Notes: generated by a model not told the origin, from the letters alone. Numbered from the stretch's first letter, positions 47,132 to 56,648 are shown. The stretch is DNA of 64,000 bases from an uncultured Methanomethylovorans sp. (GCF_963678545.1 NZ_OY782870.1:434001-498000); one strand, 5' to 3'. Numbers and translations are program-made.

Positions 47132-47281
47132 TCACAGGATAAACGTTACTATTGCCAGTATTACAAAGATTATCACTAGCCACTTTGCGATGTCCATCGA
47201 CATTCCGGCAACTCCACGTGCGCCCAATACATAGGCAATAAAAGCCAGTATCAGGAATAGAATAGCTAATCCTATCAACAT
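47132..47281 (-). CDS. DUF1328-type small membrane protein
   Basis: 49 residues. It has two hydrophobic helices, [19 protein letters not shown] and [18 protein letters not shown], separated by the short loop [11 protein letters not shown]. This is the layout and motif (LGxxGVAGxxxxIAK) of DUF1328 proteins, found in bacteria and some methanogens. The role is unknown, possibly membrane stress. It ends with TGA. Too short for routine ORF calling. Confidence 0.75.
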   Translation of the reverse strand: MLIGLAILFLILAFIAYVLGARGVAGMSMDIAKWLVIIFVILAIVTFIL

Positions 47282-47540
47282 AGTAGAACACTCCCTATAA
47301 AATTACTCCCATATAATAAAATAACCCCTGTACATTTAAGAGCTTTGCTACAAGAAGCACTAAATTTACTCCAAAAACTCCTGGTCCTGATGTGAGATTC
47401 TCTAAGAACAAAATGGATTTTAGGATAAGATATAAGTAATGAGGACAAAAGATAAATGTTCATGATTCTGCAGTTGTAATAAAATTAATGCACATCTGGA
47501 TTTGAGAAATCGCAATTATGTTTCGATAAATGGAGATTAA

Positions 47541-47969
47541 GTGAAAGACTACTGCAAATTATTTATACTAAGTCAGAATAAATTCTTTAAAATTGCGATT
47601 GATTTAGTCACTATTATTATTCTTTATGTACTGTTACTGGCACTGATTGTGGGAGTTATGAACACCCTCATGGATATCAAACCAGTTATATTAGGAACTG
47701 TTGGGGGCGGTTTTAGTCAGATAGTATCCAATGTCTTAACGATTTTTGTTCTTATTGATCTTTTCAAGACCTTTATTGATTATCGGGAACATCAGGAAAT
47801 CAAAATTACATATCTAACTGATGCTACAATTTTGATAGTAATGCGTGAAATTGCGGCAGGAGTATATGCCCAAAGATTTGATTATCAGTTTGTATTAGGC
47901 CTATCGATATTGCTGTTTACATTGGGTATAGTAAGGGCTTTAGCTGTCAAATATCCACCCAAATTATGA
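47541..47969 (+). CDS. PsiE-family inner-membrane protein
   Basis: 142 residues with four hydrophobic helices (LVTIIILYVLLLALIVGVMN, FSQIVSNVLTIFVLIDLF, TDATILIVMREIAAGVY, LGLSILLFTLGIVRALAV) and the PsiE-like FIDYREHQEIKITYL loop. PsiE was named as phosphate-starvation-inducible in E. coli; the function is unknown. It starts with GTG at 47541. It stands alone between intergenic gaps. Confidence 0.8.
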   Translation: MKDYCKLFILSQNKFFKIAIDLVTIIILYVLLLALIVGVMNTLMDIKPVILGTVGGGFSQIVSNVLTIFVLIDLFKTFIDYREHQEIKITYLTDATILIVMREIAAGVYAQRFDYQFVLGLSILLFTLGIVRALAVKYPPKL

Positions 47970-48261
47970 TTCGTCCCATTTGTAGTGGTAATGATATACC
48001 AATTCTGCATAAATCTTGAGAATAATTGCCAATTTTAATCTGCAAATATCAGGAATGAAAGTTTTTATGCAGAGTCAATTAAGCAAAAAATGGATATGTA
48101 TGAGATAAAACGAATCGAGCAGCTAGATCGCTAAAATCTTCGGCTTATGCTAAGAATTAATCGATCTTTGATTTTTGATGTCCTTGGAGCCTATGTATGT
48201 GAGTGCACGCATGGTAATGCCTTTATGCTGAAAAAAGAATTAGATTATAGAGGGGATTTCG
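47970..48261. other. Intergenic gap
   Basis: No supported gene. Only very short open frames occur. The right end carries GAGGGGAT, the ribosome binding site of the small zinc-ribbon gene. Confidence 0.35.
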
Positions 48262-48417
48262 ATGGTATTGAAATGCTCCTATTGTGAAAAATGGGGTCGT
48301 GGTTATTAGCTGTGGGAATTCGGAGAGAAACATATCCCATAGTATTTGAATGAAAGCAGAAATGATATCTGCCCATCGTGCGGGAATTATTTTAACCTTT
48401 GTATAGTATATATCTAA
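48262..48417 (+). CDS. Small zinc-ribbon protein interrupted by two in-frame TAGs
   Basis: From ATG 48262, with GAGGGGAT just upstream, the frame encodes KCSYCEKWGRGY, TAG, LWEFGEKHIP, TAG, YLNESRNDICPSCGNYF and ends at TAA 48415-48417. Two CxxC pairs in the same frame would make one zinc ribbon, and both interruptions are TAG, never TAA or TGA. Read as pyrrolysine it is a 51-residue protein; read as stops it is a 15-residue peptide and the second CxxC is stranded. A decaying pseudogene is the alternative. No family recognised. Confidence 0.5.
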
Positions 48418-48666
48418 TATAGGAGTTGTGGGAAAAAGTTCTTGTTCCGCTTGGAAACTTCAGAGATTTTACATATTCATATATATATATGAATAATTAT
48501 TGCACCATTTTCAATCTAAACAGAAGAACTGTAAGTACCATCCAAAAAGTAAGGGAAGATATGAGAAAAGAGAAGTGCTGATATAGCAAGATAAATGCAG
48601 ATGTACTTCATGTAATGCTTTACATAGACTGAGAGATGGGAGTAAGAAGAGAGTGGAGGAAATATA

Positions 48667-48951
48667 ATGGACTTCAAGTATGTATCAGTTGATGCACGCG
48701 TGCGGCTCGCTGCTTTTGTTCGCATCCATAAGGGACATCGAATAGAGATAGAAAACATGATTCATGAAGCTAAGAACGAAAAAGCACTCATGATGGCAAT
48801 GATGCAGAAACATGAAGAGCTTGAGAAAGAAGTATCCTTTGCAGGTGAGATAATAACAATGAGAAAGGCATCAATACGAAAGCTGAGGAACAGAGTCGAA
48901 GACCCTACATTGCCGTGGAGGGTAGTCCGGTGGCGTATGGCTGATAATTAG
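48667..48951 (+). CDS. Small basic helical protein, unknown function, TAG stop
   Basis: 94 residues, highly helical and basic: VRLAAFVRIHKGHRIEIENM, a long charged helix (EAKNEKALMMAMMQKHEELEKEV) and a basic end. No known domain. ATG is preceded by GTGGAGGAAATATA, a good ribosome site. The stop is TAG; reading through would add four residues before TGA. It may bind nucleic acid, judging only by charge. Confidence 0.5.
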   Translation: MDFKYVSVDARVRLAAFVRIHKGHRIEIENMIHEAKNEKALMMAMMQKHEELEKEVSFAGEIITMRKASIRKLRNRVEDPTLPWRVVRWRMADN

Positions 48952-49368
48952 CAAATCTTATCCTGAAAAAGTACCAATTTTTCTCATATACAAAGTTTTG
49001 ATTGAAATCACATATAAACCTATTTTTTTCATGAAAAGACGGGGATATAGCCATAATAAAGATATATCCAAAAGTTAAGGTTTTACAGCTATCACGTTTG
49101 TTTTTCCCTCTACCTTATTTCCCCACAAATACCTCGCCTACCCAGCGTTGGCACCGTTTAACGGTGGTAATGCCTTTTTTCATCCGTTCCCTTAAGTACA
49201 CGATTAAGGACTGTGTGTCACAGTTGGCATGCATCCCGATTTTACCCTGATTTTCTAAGCTCAATAACTCCACTGGAAATGTACCTTTTAATTATACAGG
49301 AAACATTTCGAAAAGTATATGTTCAATGTACATTCACTTTTATTGAGGCCTCAGTTGGGTGGGAAAAG

Positions 49369-50772
49369 ATGAATAAAATACTAAAATGGACACTGATAAT
49401 TTTTGCTGTACTTGTGGTGATTGGGATGGCAGGAGAACCATCTGATCAATCAACCAAGCCTACTGATCAGCAAGAGAGTGTAAACACTACTGTACAACAA
49501 ACTTCTGAGCCTGTAAAAGAGACATCAGAAAATGATATGATTAAAGAAGATACAACTGACAAACAATATGCTTTACCTGAACAAACATCATTAGCACCTA
49601 CTCAAAACGGTAACCTGACGGTTCACTTCATAGAAGTTGGCCAGGGAGATTCCATTTTCATCGAATATGCAGGAAAAAACATGCTTATTGATGCCGGTGA
49701 AAATAACATGGGTTCTACAGTATCAGCACTTCTTAAGGAACATGGGGCATCTTCTCTTAATTATGTGGTTGCAACTCATCCACACGCAGACCATATAGGA
49801 GGACTACTCACTATACTAAATGAATACCCCGTAGGTCAGTTCATCGACTCCGGATATCCACACACGTCGCAAACATACGAGGACATGCTGACAACAATTG
49901 ACACGAAGAACATTCCTTTCCATATAGCAGAAAGAGGAGAAAACATTGATCTTGACCCAGGAATAGAGATCCAGGTCCTTAACTCAGGAAAAGAACAATA
50001 TGAAGATCTCAACGAAAACTCTGTGGTTCTCAAGATCATAGATAAAGACGTGTCATTCCTACTCATGGGAGATGCTGGACTAGAAACAGAAGCAAGTATC
50101 ATGGCTGCAGGCTACGAAGTAGATGCAGATATACTCAAAGTAGGCCACCATGCGAGCACTTCCGGTTCAGGGCAGAGCTTCATCTCAGCCGTTAGTCCAG
50201 AAATAAGTATTATCGAAGTAGGTGCGGATAATGAATATGGACACCCACATGCTGAAACGCTACAAAGGCTGCTAAGTGTATCCACAGTTTACAGAACAGA
50301 TGACCACGGTACAATAACCGTTACAACAGATGGTTCTACCTACACAGTGACCACTAAAAAGACAGCTCCAAGCAAAACCAGCAACACAAGTACAGTAACC
50401 ACTAAGGATACAATAACTACATCCACTCCAGACGATGCAGTGGATACATCGGTTGAAACATACACTTCAGATGACGGGATAGGGATCAGTAGTTTGAGCC
50501 TTAAGGAAGAGTATGTAAAAATCAAGAATTCGGGTTCTTCTTCTGTGGATCTCACTGGTTGGGAGATTAAAGACGAGGATAATAAAAACACATATACTTT
50601 CCCTTCATTCCAACTGGAAGCAGGTACAACAGTCATTCTCTACACTACCGAAGGATCGGATACTGAAACTGAGCTGTATTGGGGAAGTGGAAATCCTTTA
50701 TGGAACAATGATGGTGATACTGCCTTCCTATATGACAGTGAAGGAAACCTTGTGGACTCATTGAGGGGATGA
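49369..50772 (+). CDS. Secreted ComEC-like metallo-beta-lactamase with lamin-tail domain
   Basis: An N-terminal helix (ILKWTLIIFAVLVVIGMAG) acts as a signal or anchor. After a Thr/Gln-rich linker comes a ComEC/Rec2-type metallo-beta-lactamase domain: VHFIEVGQGDSIFIEY, LIDAGENN, ATHPHADHIGG (His137 onward) and VGHHASTSGS. A second Thr-rich linker leads to a C-terminal lamin-tail domain (EYVKIKNSGSSSVDLTGWEI). It would act outside the cell, probably on nucleic acid or a phosphodiester. ATG 49369 is chosen from GGGTGGGAAAAG; a longer frame upstream lacks coding character. The DUF3006 gene overlaps its stop. Confidence 0.85.
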   Translation: MNKILKWTLIIFAVLVVIGMAGEPSDQSTKPTDQQESVNTTVQQTSEPVKETSENDMIKEDTTDKQYALPEQTSLAPTQNGNLTVHFIEVGQGDSIFIEYAGKNMLIDAGENNMGSTVSALLKEHGASSLNYVVATHPHADHIGGLLTILNEYPVGQFIDSGYPHTSQTYEDMLTTIDTKNIPFHIAERGENIDLDPGIEIQVLNSGKEQYEDLNENSVVLKIIDKDVSFLLMGDAGLETEASIMAAGYEVDADILKVGHHASTSGSGQSFISAVSPEISIIEVGADNEYGHPHAETLQRLLSVSTVYRTDDHGTITVTTDGSTYTVTTKKTAPSKTSNTSTVTTKDTITTSTPDDAVDTSVETYTSDDGIGISSLSLKEEYVKIKNSGSSSVDLTGWEIKDEDNKNTYTFPSFQLEAGTTVILYTTEGSDTETELYWGSGNPLWNNDGDTAFLYDSEGNLVDSLRG

Positions 50773-50996
50773 ACTTGACCCTCAAAACCACACTTGATAG
50801 AATCGAAAACAAGATAGCTGTACTATTAGTTAGGCCAGAAGAAACCACTAAGATCAGCATTCCTCTCTCTTTATTGCCTGAAGGCAGTAAAGAAGGAGAC
50901 ATCCTTAACATCGACATTACAAAAGACATGCAAGAAACAGAGCAGGCCAAAGAAAAAGTATCTTCTTTGCTTGATAAGCTCAAAAACAAAAAGTGA
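50769..50996 (+). CDS. DUF3006-family protein
   Basis: 75 residues: TTLDRIENKIAVLLVRPEE, then IPLSLLPEGSKEGDILNI, the two marks of DUF3006 (a small beta-rich domain), and a charged helical tail. ATG overlaps the TGA of the upstream gene (ATGA), so translation is coupled. DUF3006 genes often follow extracellular ComEC-like metallo-beta-lactamase genes; the function of the pairing is unknown. Confidence 0.8.
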   Translation: MNLTLKTTLDRIENKIAVLLVRPEETTKISIPLSLLPEGSKEGDILNIDITKDMQETEQAKEKVSSLLDKLKNKK

Positions 50997-51008
50997 AAGG
51001 ATGAGGTG

Positions 51009-51050
51009 CCAGTTCAGGGAAATAGACAGAGGTATATGGTCCTGAACTGG
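51009..51050. terminator. Ten-base inverted repeat after DUF3006 gene
   Basis: CCAGTTCAGG (51009-51018) and CCTGAACTGG (51041-51050) are a perfect inverted repeat with a 22-base loop, followed by TTTTAAG. It starts 12 bases after the stop codon, so it may end the two-gene operon or be a regulatory hairpin. Confidence 0.4.
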
Positions 51051-51603
51051 TTTTAAGCCCTTAGAGACAAGACATCGTATTAATTCGTTTTCATTTTGTT
51101 CCAGCTTTAACACATTCCAAAACCTTAAGGACATATTGCAAAGCAATACATCATTTCCCACGGGGAAATATTCTCTTCTCATCCCCCTATCCTGCGATTA
51201 ACAATAGAAATCATACAAGTGTTTAGATTACTTTTGAGTATTTCTATAAACCTATTGTTTCCAGTTATTGTTTATAAATGGTATAGAAGGTAATTTTTGA
51301 ATACCGTGGTTTATCGAAATCCTCTTTTGTTTTCTAGATATCTTTTTTTACTTTTATCCAGTAAGTATAAAAGTACATAATTTCTCTTGTTAAGACTCTA
51401 GGATTAGATAGAAGCATATCAATATATTATAATAGACTTTAATTTTATATTAGCGTATTAATTATATAATATATAGCCCATAAAAGATGTAATTGAGCAA
51501 TCACAAAAATCTCAAGTTCAGATTGTGGTAATAATTGCTTAATTAAAAACTACATACTAAGGCTCATTTGAATACATGGGTTCTTTTTGACAGAAGGTGT
51601 TGT
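51051..51603. other. Long AT-rich gap before the histidine kinase
   Basis: Very AT-rich from 51190 on, with several TATA-like runs (for example near 51420-51475) that could be the kinase promoter. No supported gene was found on either strand. A minus-strand open frame here has no family resemblance and runs antisense through the DUF3006 gene. Confidence 0.4.
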
Positions 51604-54069
51604 ATGGATGCTGAAATGATAATAGCTCTCATAAATAATGCAGCTTTGCTTCTTGCCTTAGGTGTAGCCTATGATATTCTTTTTTCTAACGCGAATATAA
51701 ATACGCACCTAAAAAGCATACTTTTTGGAATTATCATTGGTCTGATAGGCATTGCTTTGATGTTGAGTCCATGGGAGCTTTCATTTGGCTTATTCTTCGA
51801 TACTCGCTCTATTCTATTAAGTATAACAGGCCTATTCTTTGGATTTATTCCCGCGATTATCGCAGCGCTCATTATCGGTGCTTACCGCCTCTATCTGGGA
51901 GGTATTGGAGCAGTAATGGGTGTATCTGTAATTACAGGTTGTGTAATAATAGGACTATTGTGGAGAAGATATCATAATAAATTACAAAAAATCCTGGGGA
52001 GATTTGATTTATTCATTTTTGGCATTTTGGTTCACGTTTTTATGCTTACATGTACGTTGCTTCTTCCTTGGCCATTTGCCTTTGAAGTTATAAAATACAT
52101 AAGTTTACCAGTAATGCTGATTTATCCGATTGGAACTGTGTTACTGGGAAGTATCCTGAATAACCAGTTGTCCCGCAAAAGAACTCAGGATGAACTGAAA
52201 GAGAAAGAGGCAAAGCTTCAAAACTTCATCGATAATGTCCCAGTTGGGATGTTCCGTATAAGTTCTGAAAGAAAAGTGATTCAAACAAATCCAGAAATGG
52301 CCCAGATTTTAGGCCTGAATACTCCTGATGAAGTCATCAGTTACCTGGAGAATACAGAGGAACAATTATATGTTGACCAAAAACGCAGTGAAAAAATAGT
52401 AACCCAAATTGAAAAGCAGGGATATGTTAAACACTTTGAATTTGAGGCTTTGCGTTCAGATGGAAAGCAGATATGGCTATCAATGAACGCAAGAAAGAAT
52501 TGTCAATTAAAAGGAGAATCATTTACAATTGATGGCTTTGTCCATGATATCACTGAACGCAAAGTAGCAGAAGAAGCACTTAAACAAACCGAGCAGAAGT
52601 ATCGGCAGGCATACAATTTATTACAGGGAGTACTTGAAAGCCCGAAAGATGTTGTTATATTCGCTCTTGACAAAGAATACCGATATCTTGCATTCAACAA
52701 AAATCATCGGGTAACTATGGAACAGATATGGGGTGTCAAGATTGAAGTTGGCGTTAGCATGCTTAGTTACATCACATATCCTGCTGACAGGGAAAAAGCA
52801 AAAATGAATTTTGACCGGGTACTTGCTGGTGAAGAATTCACCCTTGTTGAAGAATATGGTGATTCTTCACTCAACAGACTATGGTATTCCAATACTTATA
52901 GTCCTCTGAAAGACGATGATAAAAATATAACAGGTCTTACTCTTGTTTTAATGGATATCACAGAACATAAGAAGGCTGAGATAAAAATTGCTGAAGAAGC
53001 AGCAAGAAGGCGTATCCTGATAGAACAGTCACTGGATGGAATAGTTGTTATTGACCAGGATGGTAAGGTTTACGAAGCAAATCAAAGATTCGCCGAAATG
53101 CTTGGTTATTCTTCTGAAGAGATTCAAGAACTGTACATGTGGGATTGGGATACCCAATATACACGTGAACAATTAGTGGAAATGATCAGGCTTGCTGACA
53201 GCAAAGGAGTTATTCACGAGACAAAGCAGCGCCGCAAGGACGGTAGTCTCACCAACGTTGAGATAAGTGCAAATGCAGCTATATTTGACAACAGGAAATT
53301 CATGTTTTGTGTATGCCGTGATATTACAGAGAGAAAGCAGGCCGAAGAGATGTTACTGAGTGCTAAACTGACTGCCGAAGATGCAAACAGGAGCAAGGGT
53401 GAATTCCTATCGACCATGAGCCATGAGTTGAGAACTCCGCTTAATTCGATCATAGGTTTTTCTGATATGTTGCTCGATGGAGCTGCTGGGAACCTGAATG
53501 AAAAACAAACAAGGTATATCAATAACATTTCAACAGGCGGAAAACATCTGCTAGAACTCATCAACGATATCCTCGACCTTTCAAAAATAGAAGCAGGCAA
53601 AATGGAAATTCAGTATGAATCCTTCTCCGTTTCTGATATAATTGAGGAGGTAACGATGTTAATAGCTCCTCTGGCACTCAAGAAAAACATTGATCTGAAT
53701 ATACAAGTAGAACCGCAGCTTGGAAGCATCACTGCAGATGAAATCAAATTCAAACAGGTCCTATACAACCTTGCGAGCAATGCCATCAAATTCACACCCG
53801 AAAGAGGATATGTAGGTATCACTGCAAATCTCATAAATAATATGCTTGAGATCAGTGTGACAGATAACGGCATAGGGATTGCAACAAAAGACTTGCATAA
53901 GCTGTTCCAACCATTTCAACAGCTGAACTCATACATGACACGCGAACATGAGGGAACAGGACTTGGCCTCATTCTTGTCAAGAAATATGTTGAGATGCAC
54001 GGTGGCAGTGTATGGGTTGAAAGTGATGTCGGAAAAGGAAGTATTTTCACTTTTACTATTCCGTATTAA
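51604..54069 (+). CDS. Membrane PAS-domain sensor histidine kinase
   Basis: 821 residues. Five or six transmembrane helices in the first 185 residues resemble a 5TM-5TMR_LYT sensor module. Three PAS domains follow (FIDNVPVGMFRISSE, GVLESPKDVVIFALD, EQSLDGIVVIDQDGKVYEAN). HisKA has FLSTMSHELRTPLNS with phosphoacceptor His607. The ATPase has N box NLASNAIKFTP, G1 DNGIGIA and G2 GTGLGLILVKKY. No receiver domain and no response-regulator gene are nearby. ATG 51604 is preceded by AAGGTG; upstream TTG is less likely. An insertion sequence begins 31 bases after the stop. Confidence 0.92.
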   Translation: MDAEMIIALINNAALLLALGVAYDILFSNANINTHLKSILFGIIIGLIGIALMLSPWELSFGLFFDTRSILLSITGLFFGFIPAIIAALIIGAYRLYLGGIGAVMGVSVITGCVIIGLLWRRYHNKLQKILGRFDLFIFGILVHVFMLTCTLLLPWPFAFEVIKYISLPVMLIYPIGTVLLGSILNNQLSRKRTQDELKEKEAKLQNFIDNVPVGMFRISSERKVIQTNPEMAQILGLNTPDEVISYLENTEEQLYVDQKRSEKIVTQIEKQGYVKHFEFEALRSDGKQIWLSMNARKNCQLKGESFTIDGFVHDITERKVAEEALKQTEQKYRQAYNLLQGVLESPKDVVIFALDKEYRYLAFNKNHRVTMEQIWGVKIEVGVSMLSYITYPADREKAKMNFDRVLAGEEFTLVEEYGDSSLNRLWYSNTYSPLKDDDKNITGLTLVLMDITEHKKAEIKIAEEAARRRILIEQSLDGIVVIDQDGKVYEANQRFAEMLGYSSEEIQELYMWDWDTQYTREQLVEMIRLADSKGVIHETKQRRKDGSLTNVEISANAAIFDNRKFMFCVCRDITERKQAEEMLLSAKLTAEDANRSKGEFLSTMSHELRTPLNSIIGFSDMLLDGAAGNLNEKQTRYINNISTGGKHLLELINDILDLSKIEAGKMEIQYESFSVSDIIEEVTMLIAPLALKKNIDLNIQVEPQLGSITADEIKFKQVLYNLASNAIKFTPERGYVGITANLINNMLEISVTDNGIGIATKDLHKLFQPFQQLNSYMTREHEGTGLGLILVKKYVEMHGGSVWVESDVGKGSIFTFTIPY

Positions 54070-54100
54070 TCTGCTTTTTTTGGTTTAGTTTTTAGGCATT

Positions 54101-54980
54101 GAGCCTGTATCAAAACTATAAATACTATTTCTCTGAATGTTATTGTGGGGATATGAATGGAATTCAGAGAACTCTCTGATGATCAATGGAAGTTTATAAA
54201 GCCACACTTGCCACCACAACCAATTACCGGAAGAAAGAGAGCTGATGACCGTAAGGTCATCAATGGTATTCTCTTTGTTCTGATAACAGGTTGCAGATGG
54301 GGAGATATGCCAGCTATTTATGGTTCCCAGGCAACTGCCTGGAGAAGGCTGAAAAGGTGGTCAGAGGAAGGTATATGGAACGAGATAATGGAATCCCTTC
54401 GGGATTCCGCTTACCAGAAAGGTAAGTTCTCATTGGATACAGTGTGTATCGATAGCAGTTTCATCGAAACTAAAAAAGGGGAGATGACTCCTCGTACAAC
54501 GGTCACAAGAAAAGAAAAGGCATAAAGATCCATGCATGTGTAAGTTGTGAAGGTTTTCCACTTACAATCCAAATATCTTCTGGAAAAGAGCACGATAGAC
54601 AGCACTTCATTGAAGTTATGGAGGATATTAAGGTTAAGACCGATGGAAGACCAAGGACAAGACCTCTTGAAGTTCTGGCAGACGCTGCGTACGACGATAC
54701 AGAAATCAGGCAGTACTTAAGGTCCAGAGCTATCAAAAGCAACATACCGATCAATACAAGGAACAGTAAAAGAAAGAAAAGAGGAAGACCTACTCGATTT
54801 GATGAAGAAACATATTATTACAGAGGAACTATAGAACGATTCTTTGCATGGTTGAAGATGGGATTTAGAAAATTAGCAAGTAGATATGAACGTCTTAATG
54901 TGGTTTTCAAAGGATTGTTAGATATTGCATGTTTCCTGTTGTGTTGGAAAAAGGTGTGAGTGAAGTTTTGAAATAGGCTC
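54101..54980 (+). mobile_element. IS5-family (IS427-like) insertion sequence, 880 bp
   Basis: Terminal inverted repeats begin GAGCCTGTATCAAAACT on the left and, read inward from the right end, GAGCCTATTTCAAAACT (15 of 17 identical). The element is flanked by the direct repeat ATT (54098-54100 and 54981-54983), a 3-base target duplication as usual for this group. It carries one transposase encoded in two overlapping frames. Confidence 0.85.
54157..54959 (+). CDS. IS5-family transposase, two frames joined by -1 frameshift
   Basis: The first frame (to 54525) gives the N-terminal helix-turn-helix (SDDQWKFIKPHLPP, CRWGDMPAIYGSQATAWRRLKRW) and the first catalytic Asp in SLDTVCIDSSF. At AAAAAAGGGG (about 54475) a -1 shift leads to RGDDSSYNGHKKRKGIKIHA, then LADAAYDDTEIRQYL (second Asp) and YYYRGTIERFFAWLK (Glu). 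The product after the shift is a full IS5/IS427-type DDE transposase. Programmed frameshifting on A6G is typical of the group, so the element may be active. A chance frameshift cannot be excluded. Confidence 0.85.
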
Positions 54981-55123
54981 ATTGTTAATTAAACATTACT
55001 AACTCTTTATTTCTGTATTTCATTAGAGAAGAACAGAGTACTTCAGTATTTCAAGACTTTTTGTATTATACTCTATAACCACCAGTAATTTCATTATAAA
55101 AATCCTTAAAACATAGATTTATT

Positions 55124-55302
55124 CCCCGGAAAAACTGGGATTTATTAAAACGCCCTAACCGGAAGATATACGCACAGTTGAATGCGCTTTATTACTTTCA
55201 CCCAGCCCAAACAATCTATATGATGAAGCTATTTGCGCCAACAAGTAGCACCATTTTCTAAAAAAGCTATGGTCTTATTTAATGGTTATTAATTGAATCT
55301 CT
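55124..55302 (+). repeat. Hairpin-rich non-coding element, copy B (internally deleted)
   Basis: It matches copy A (44577-44847) from CCCCGG to GAATCTCT at roughly 80 percent by eye, but lacks about 90 central bases present in A. The stem GCTATTTG/CAAGTAGC (55228-55249) keeps pairing through a T-G (G-U in RNA) change compared with CAAATAGC in copy A. It lies between two insertion sequences. It is either an RNA gene family or a non-autonomous element. Confidence 0.55.
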
Positions 55303-55330
55303 ATTTTGCTAATTTTTCTTTGTTAGAATA

Positions 55331-56607
55331 GAGACCATCTAATTAGCTTCCAATACTCCCTATTCTAATTAGACTATATTTTCTCAAAAGAATCTCCCAA
55401 CTGAATTTTTTCCTTGCATACAATTTTGTAGTTCTGTAAGCCTCAAAAACTGATATGCCACAAAGCTCAGTAGAGAGTAGAGTTCTCTACTCTCCACTCT
55501 TACTTCTCTGATATCGAATTTAACTGTGTGTTTGATATGCCTGTGTTCTGGTTCACATTCTCCTCTTTTCTTGAAAAAAATCATGAACAAGTTATCCCGG
55601 ATATTTTTATTTCGAAGATACATCCCTATCTGTTCATATCTACCGTTTTTATAGAGGAATTTTAGCTTGTCTTCAATCTTTGCATGTATATCTCCACCCT
55701 TTTTCCACATCTTATTAACCCAGTGATCAATTCTTTCGATTTCACCTTCTTTGTTTATCACAGCATTTGAAGAATACGAAATAATTGGCCTTGCATTCAA
55801 ATGGTACCAGATATCTGCATGATTCAGGAAAGAGTCATAACCCCCGTCAGCAGAATAAAAATCAATATCAACATTCATTTCTTTCAATGCTTCAATGTGT
55901 TTGATAAGTTCAGGGGAATCTGATGCATTACCATTAGTATGGGTCATAAATATTGGGTATGTTCCAACCATTGTAATATGTGCTTTATCCATTTTACATT
56001 GATAATGTGGATTGTAATCAGCATGTTTATCGTATCTTGAAGCTTCAAGCGGGGTTGAATCGATCTTAGCTTCTTTTATTTGGGTAAGGCTGAGGATCTT
56101 CTCACCTACTAACATCATTATTTCTTTAAGCCCATCTTCACCCAATCTATATTTCACAAAGTGGTGTAATGTCTTTCCCGAAGGAAGTTTTATGAATCCG
56201 TTCTCATCATAAAAAGAGAGTAGAATAGCCTCTTCTTCTGTCAAAGAAGAAACAGTCTTTTCATAAGATAATTTCCTGAAACACATTACAATGAAGAGTT
56301 TTATCATCGATGAAACGTTATACTTAAAATGCCAACTTTTGTTGGTATACAAAGTACTCTCGACGTACTTTGAAATATCTTCTATGCAGAGAAAGTGCAG
56401 GAATTGGCAAATTGAGGCGCTTTCTCTGTTCAGATAATTTTCTATGGACTCCTCGAAGAGGACTCCTTTATACTCTCTAGATTTTTTAGTCATGAGGGGG
56501 GCCAAATTTATGGTATTTATAGCTACCGCCCCCCCCTAAAAAAAAAGGTATGGAGTTAATGAAAAAACGAATAGGTTTTTAAGATCAAGTTCTAATTAGA
56601 CAATCTC
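55331..56607 (-). mobile_element. DDE insertion sequence, 1277 bp, with 6-bp target duplication
   Basis: Ends: GAGACCATCTAATTAG on the left and, read inward from the right, GAGATTGTCTAATTAG (13 of 16 identical). Both sides are flanked by AGAATA (55325-55330 and 56608-56613), a clear direct repeat taken as target duplication. One transposase gene fills the element on the minus strand. Confidence 0.8.
55384..56493 (-). CDS. DDE transposase (IS4/IS5/ISNCY-like)
   Basis: 369 residues. N-terminal helical domain (SMIKLFIVMCFRKLSYEKTV, SGKTLHHFVKYRLG), catalytic Asp in KEAKIDSTPLEASRY, second Asp in VDIDFYSADGGYDSF, and a C-terminal Glu region (KKRGECEPEHRHIKHTVKF). The DDE order is complete, so it may be functional. 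ATG 56493 is used; the frame also opens at TTG 56505. The upstream region holds poly-C and poly-A tracts. The exact IS family was not settled. Confidence 0.85.
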   Translation of the reverse strand: MTKKSREYKGVLFEESIENYLNRESASICQFLHFLCIEDISKYVESTLYTNKSWHFKYNVSSMIKLFIVMCFRKLSYEKTVSSLTEEEAILLSFYDENGFIKLPSGKTLHHFVKYRLGEDGLKEIMMLVGEKILSLTQIKEAKIDSTPLEASRYDKHADYNPHYQCKMDKAHITMVGTYPIFMTHTNGNASDSPELIKHIEALKEMNVDIDFYSADGGYDSFLNHADIWYHLNARPIISYSSNAVINKEGEIERIDHWVNKMWKKGGDIHAKIEDKLKFLYKNGRYEQIGMYLRNKNIRDNLFMIFFKKRGECEPEHRHIKHTVKFDIREVRVESRELYSLLSFVAYQFLRLTELQNCMQGKNSVGRFF

Positions 56608-56648
56608 AGAATACATTCAATCCAAAAAGCATATATACTGCATACACA

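Noticed and set aside
48516..48758. Minus-strand frame of 80 codons
   Set aside because: It overlaps the plus-strand gene at 48667 and its ribosome site; low-complexity hydrophobic translation without family match.
50871..51182. Minus-strand frame of 103 codons starting MRREYFPVGN
   Set aside because: It has a passable start but runs antisense through most of the DUF3006 gene, and shows no known domain. Kept only as a remote possibility.
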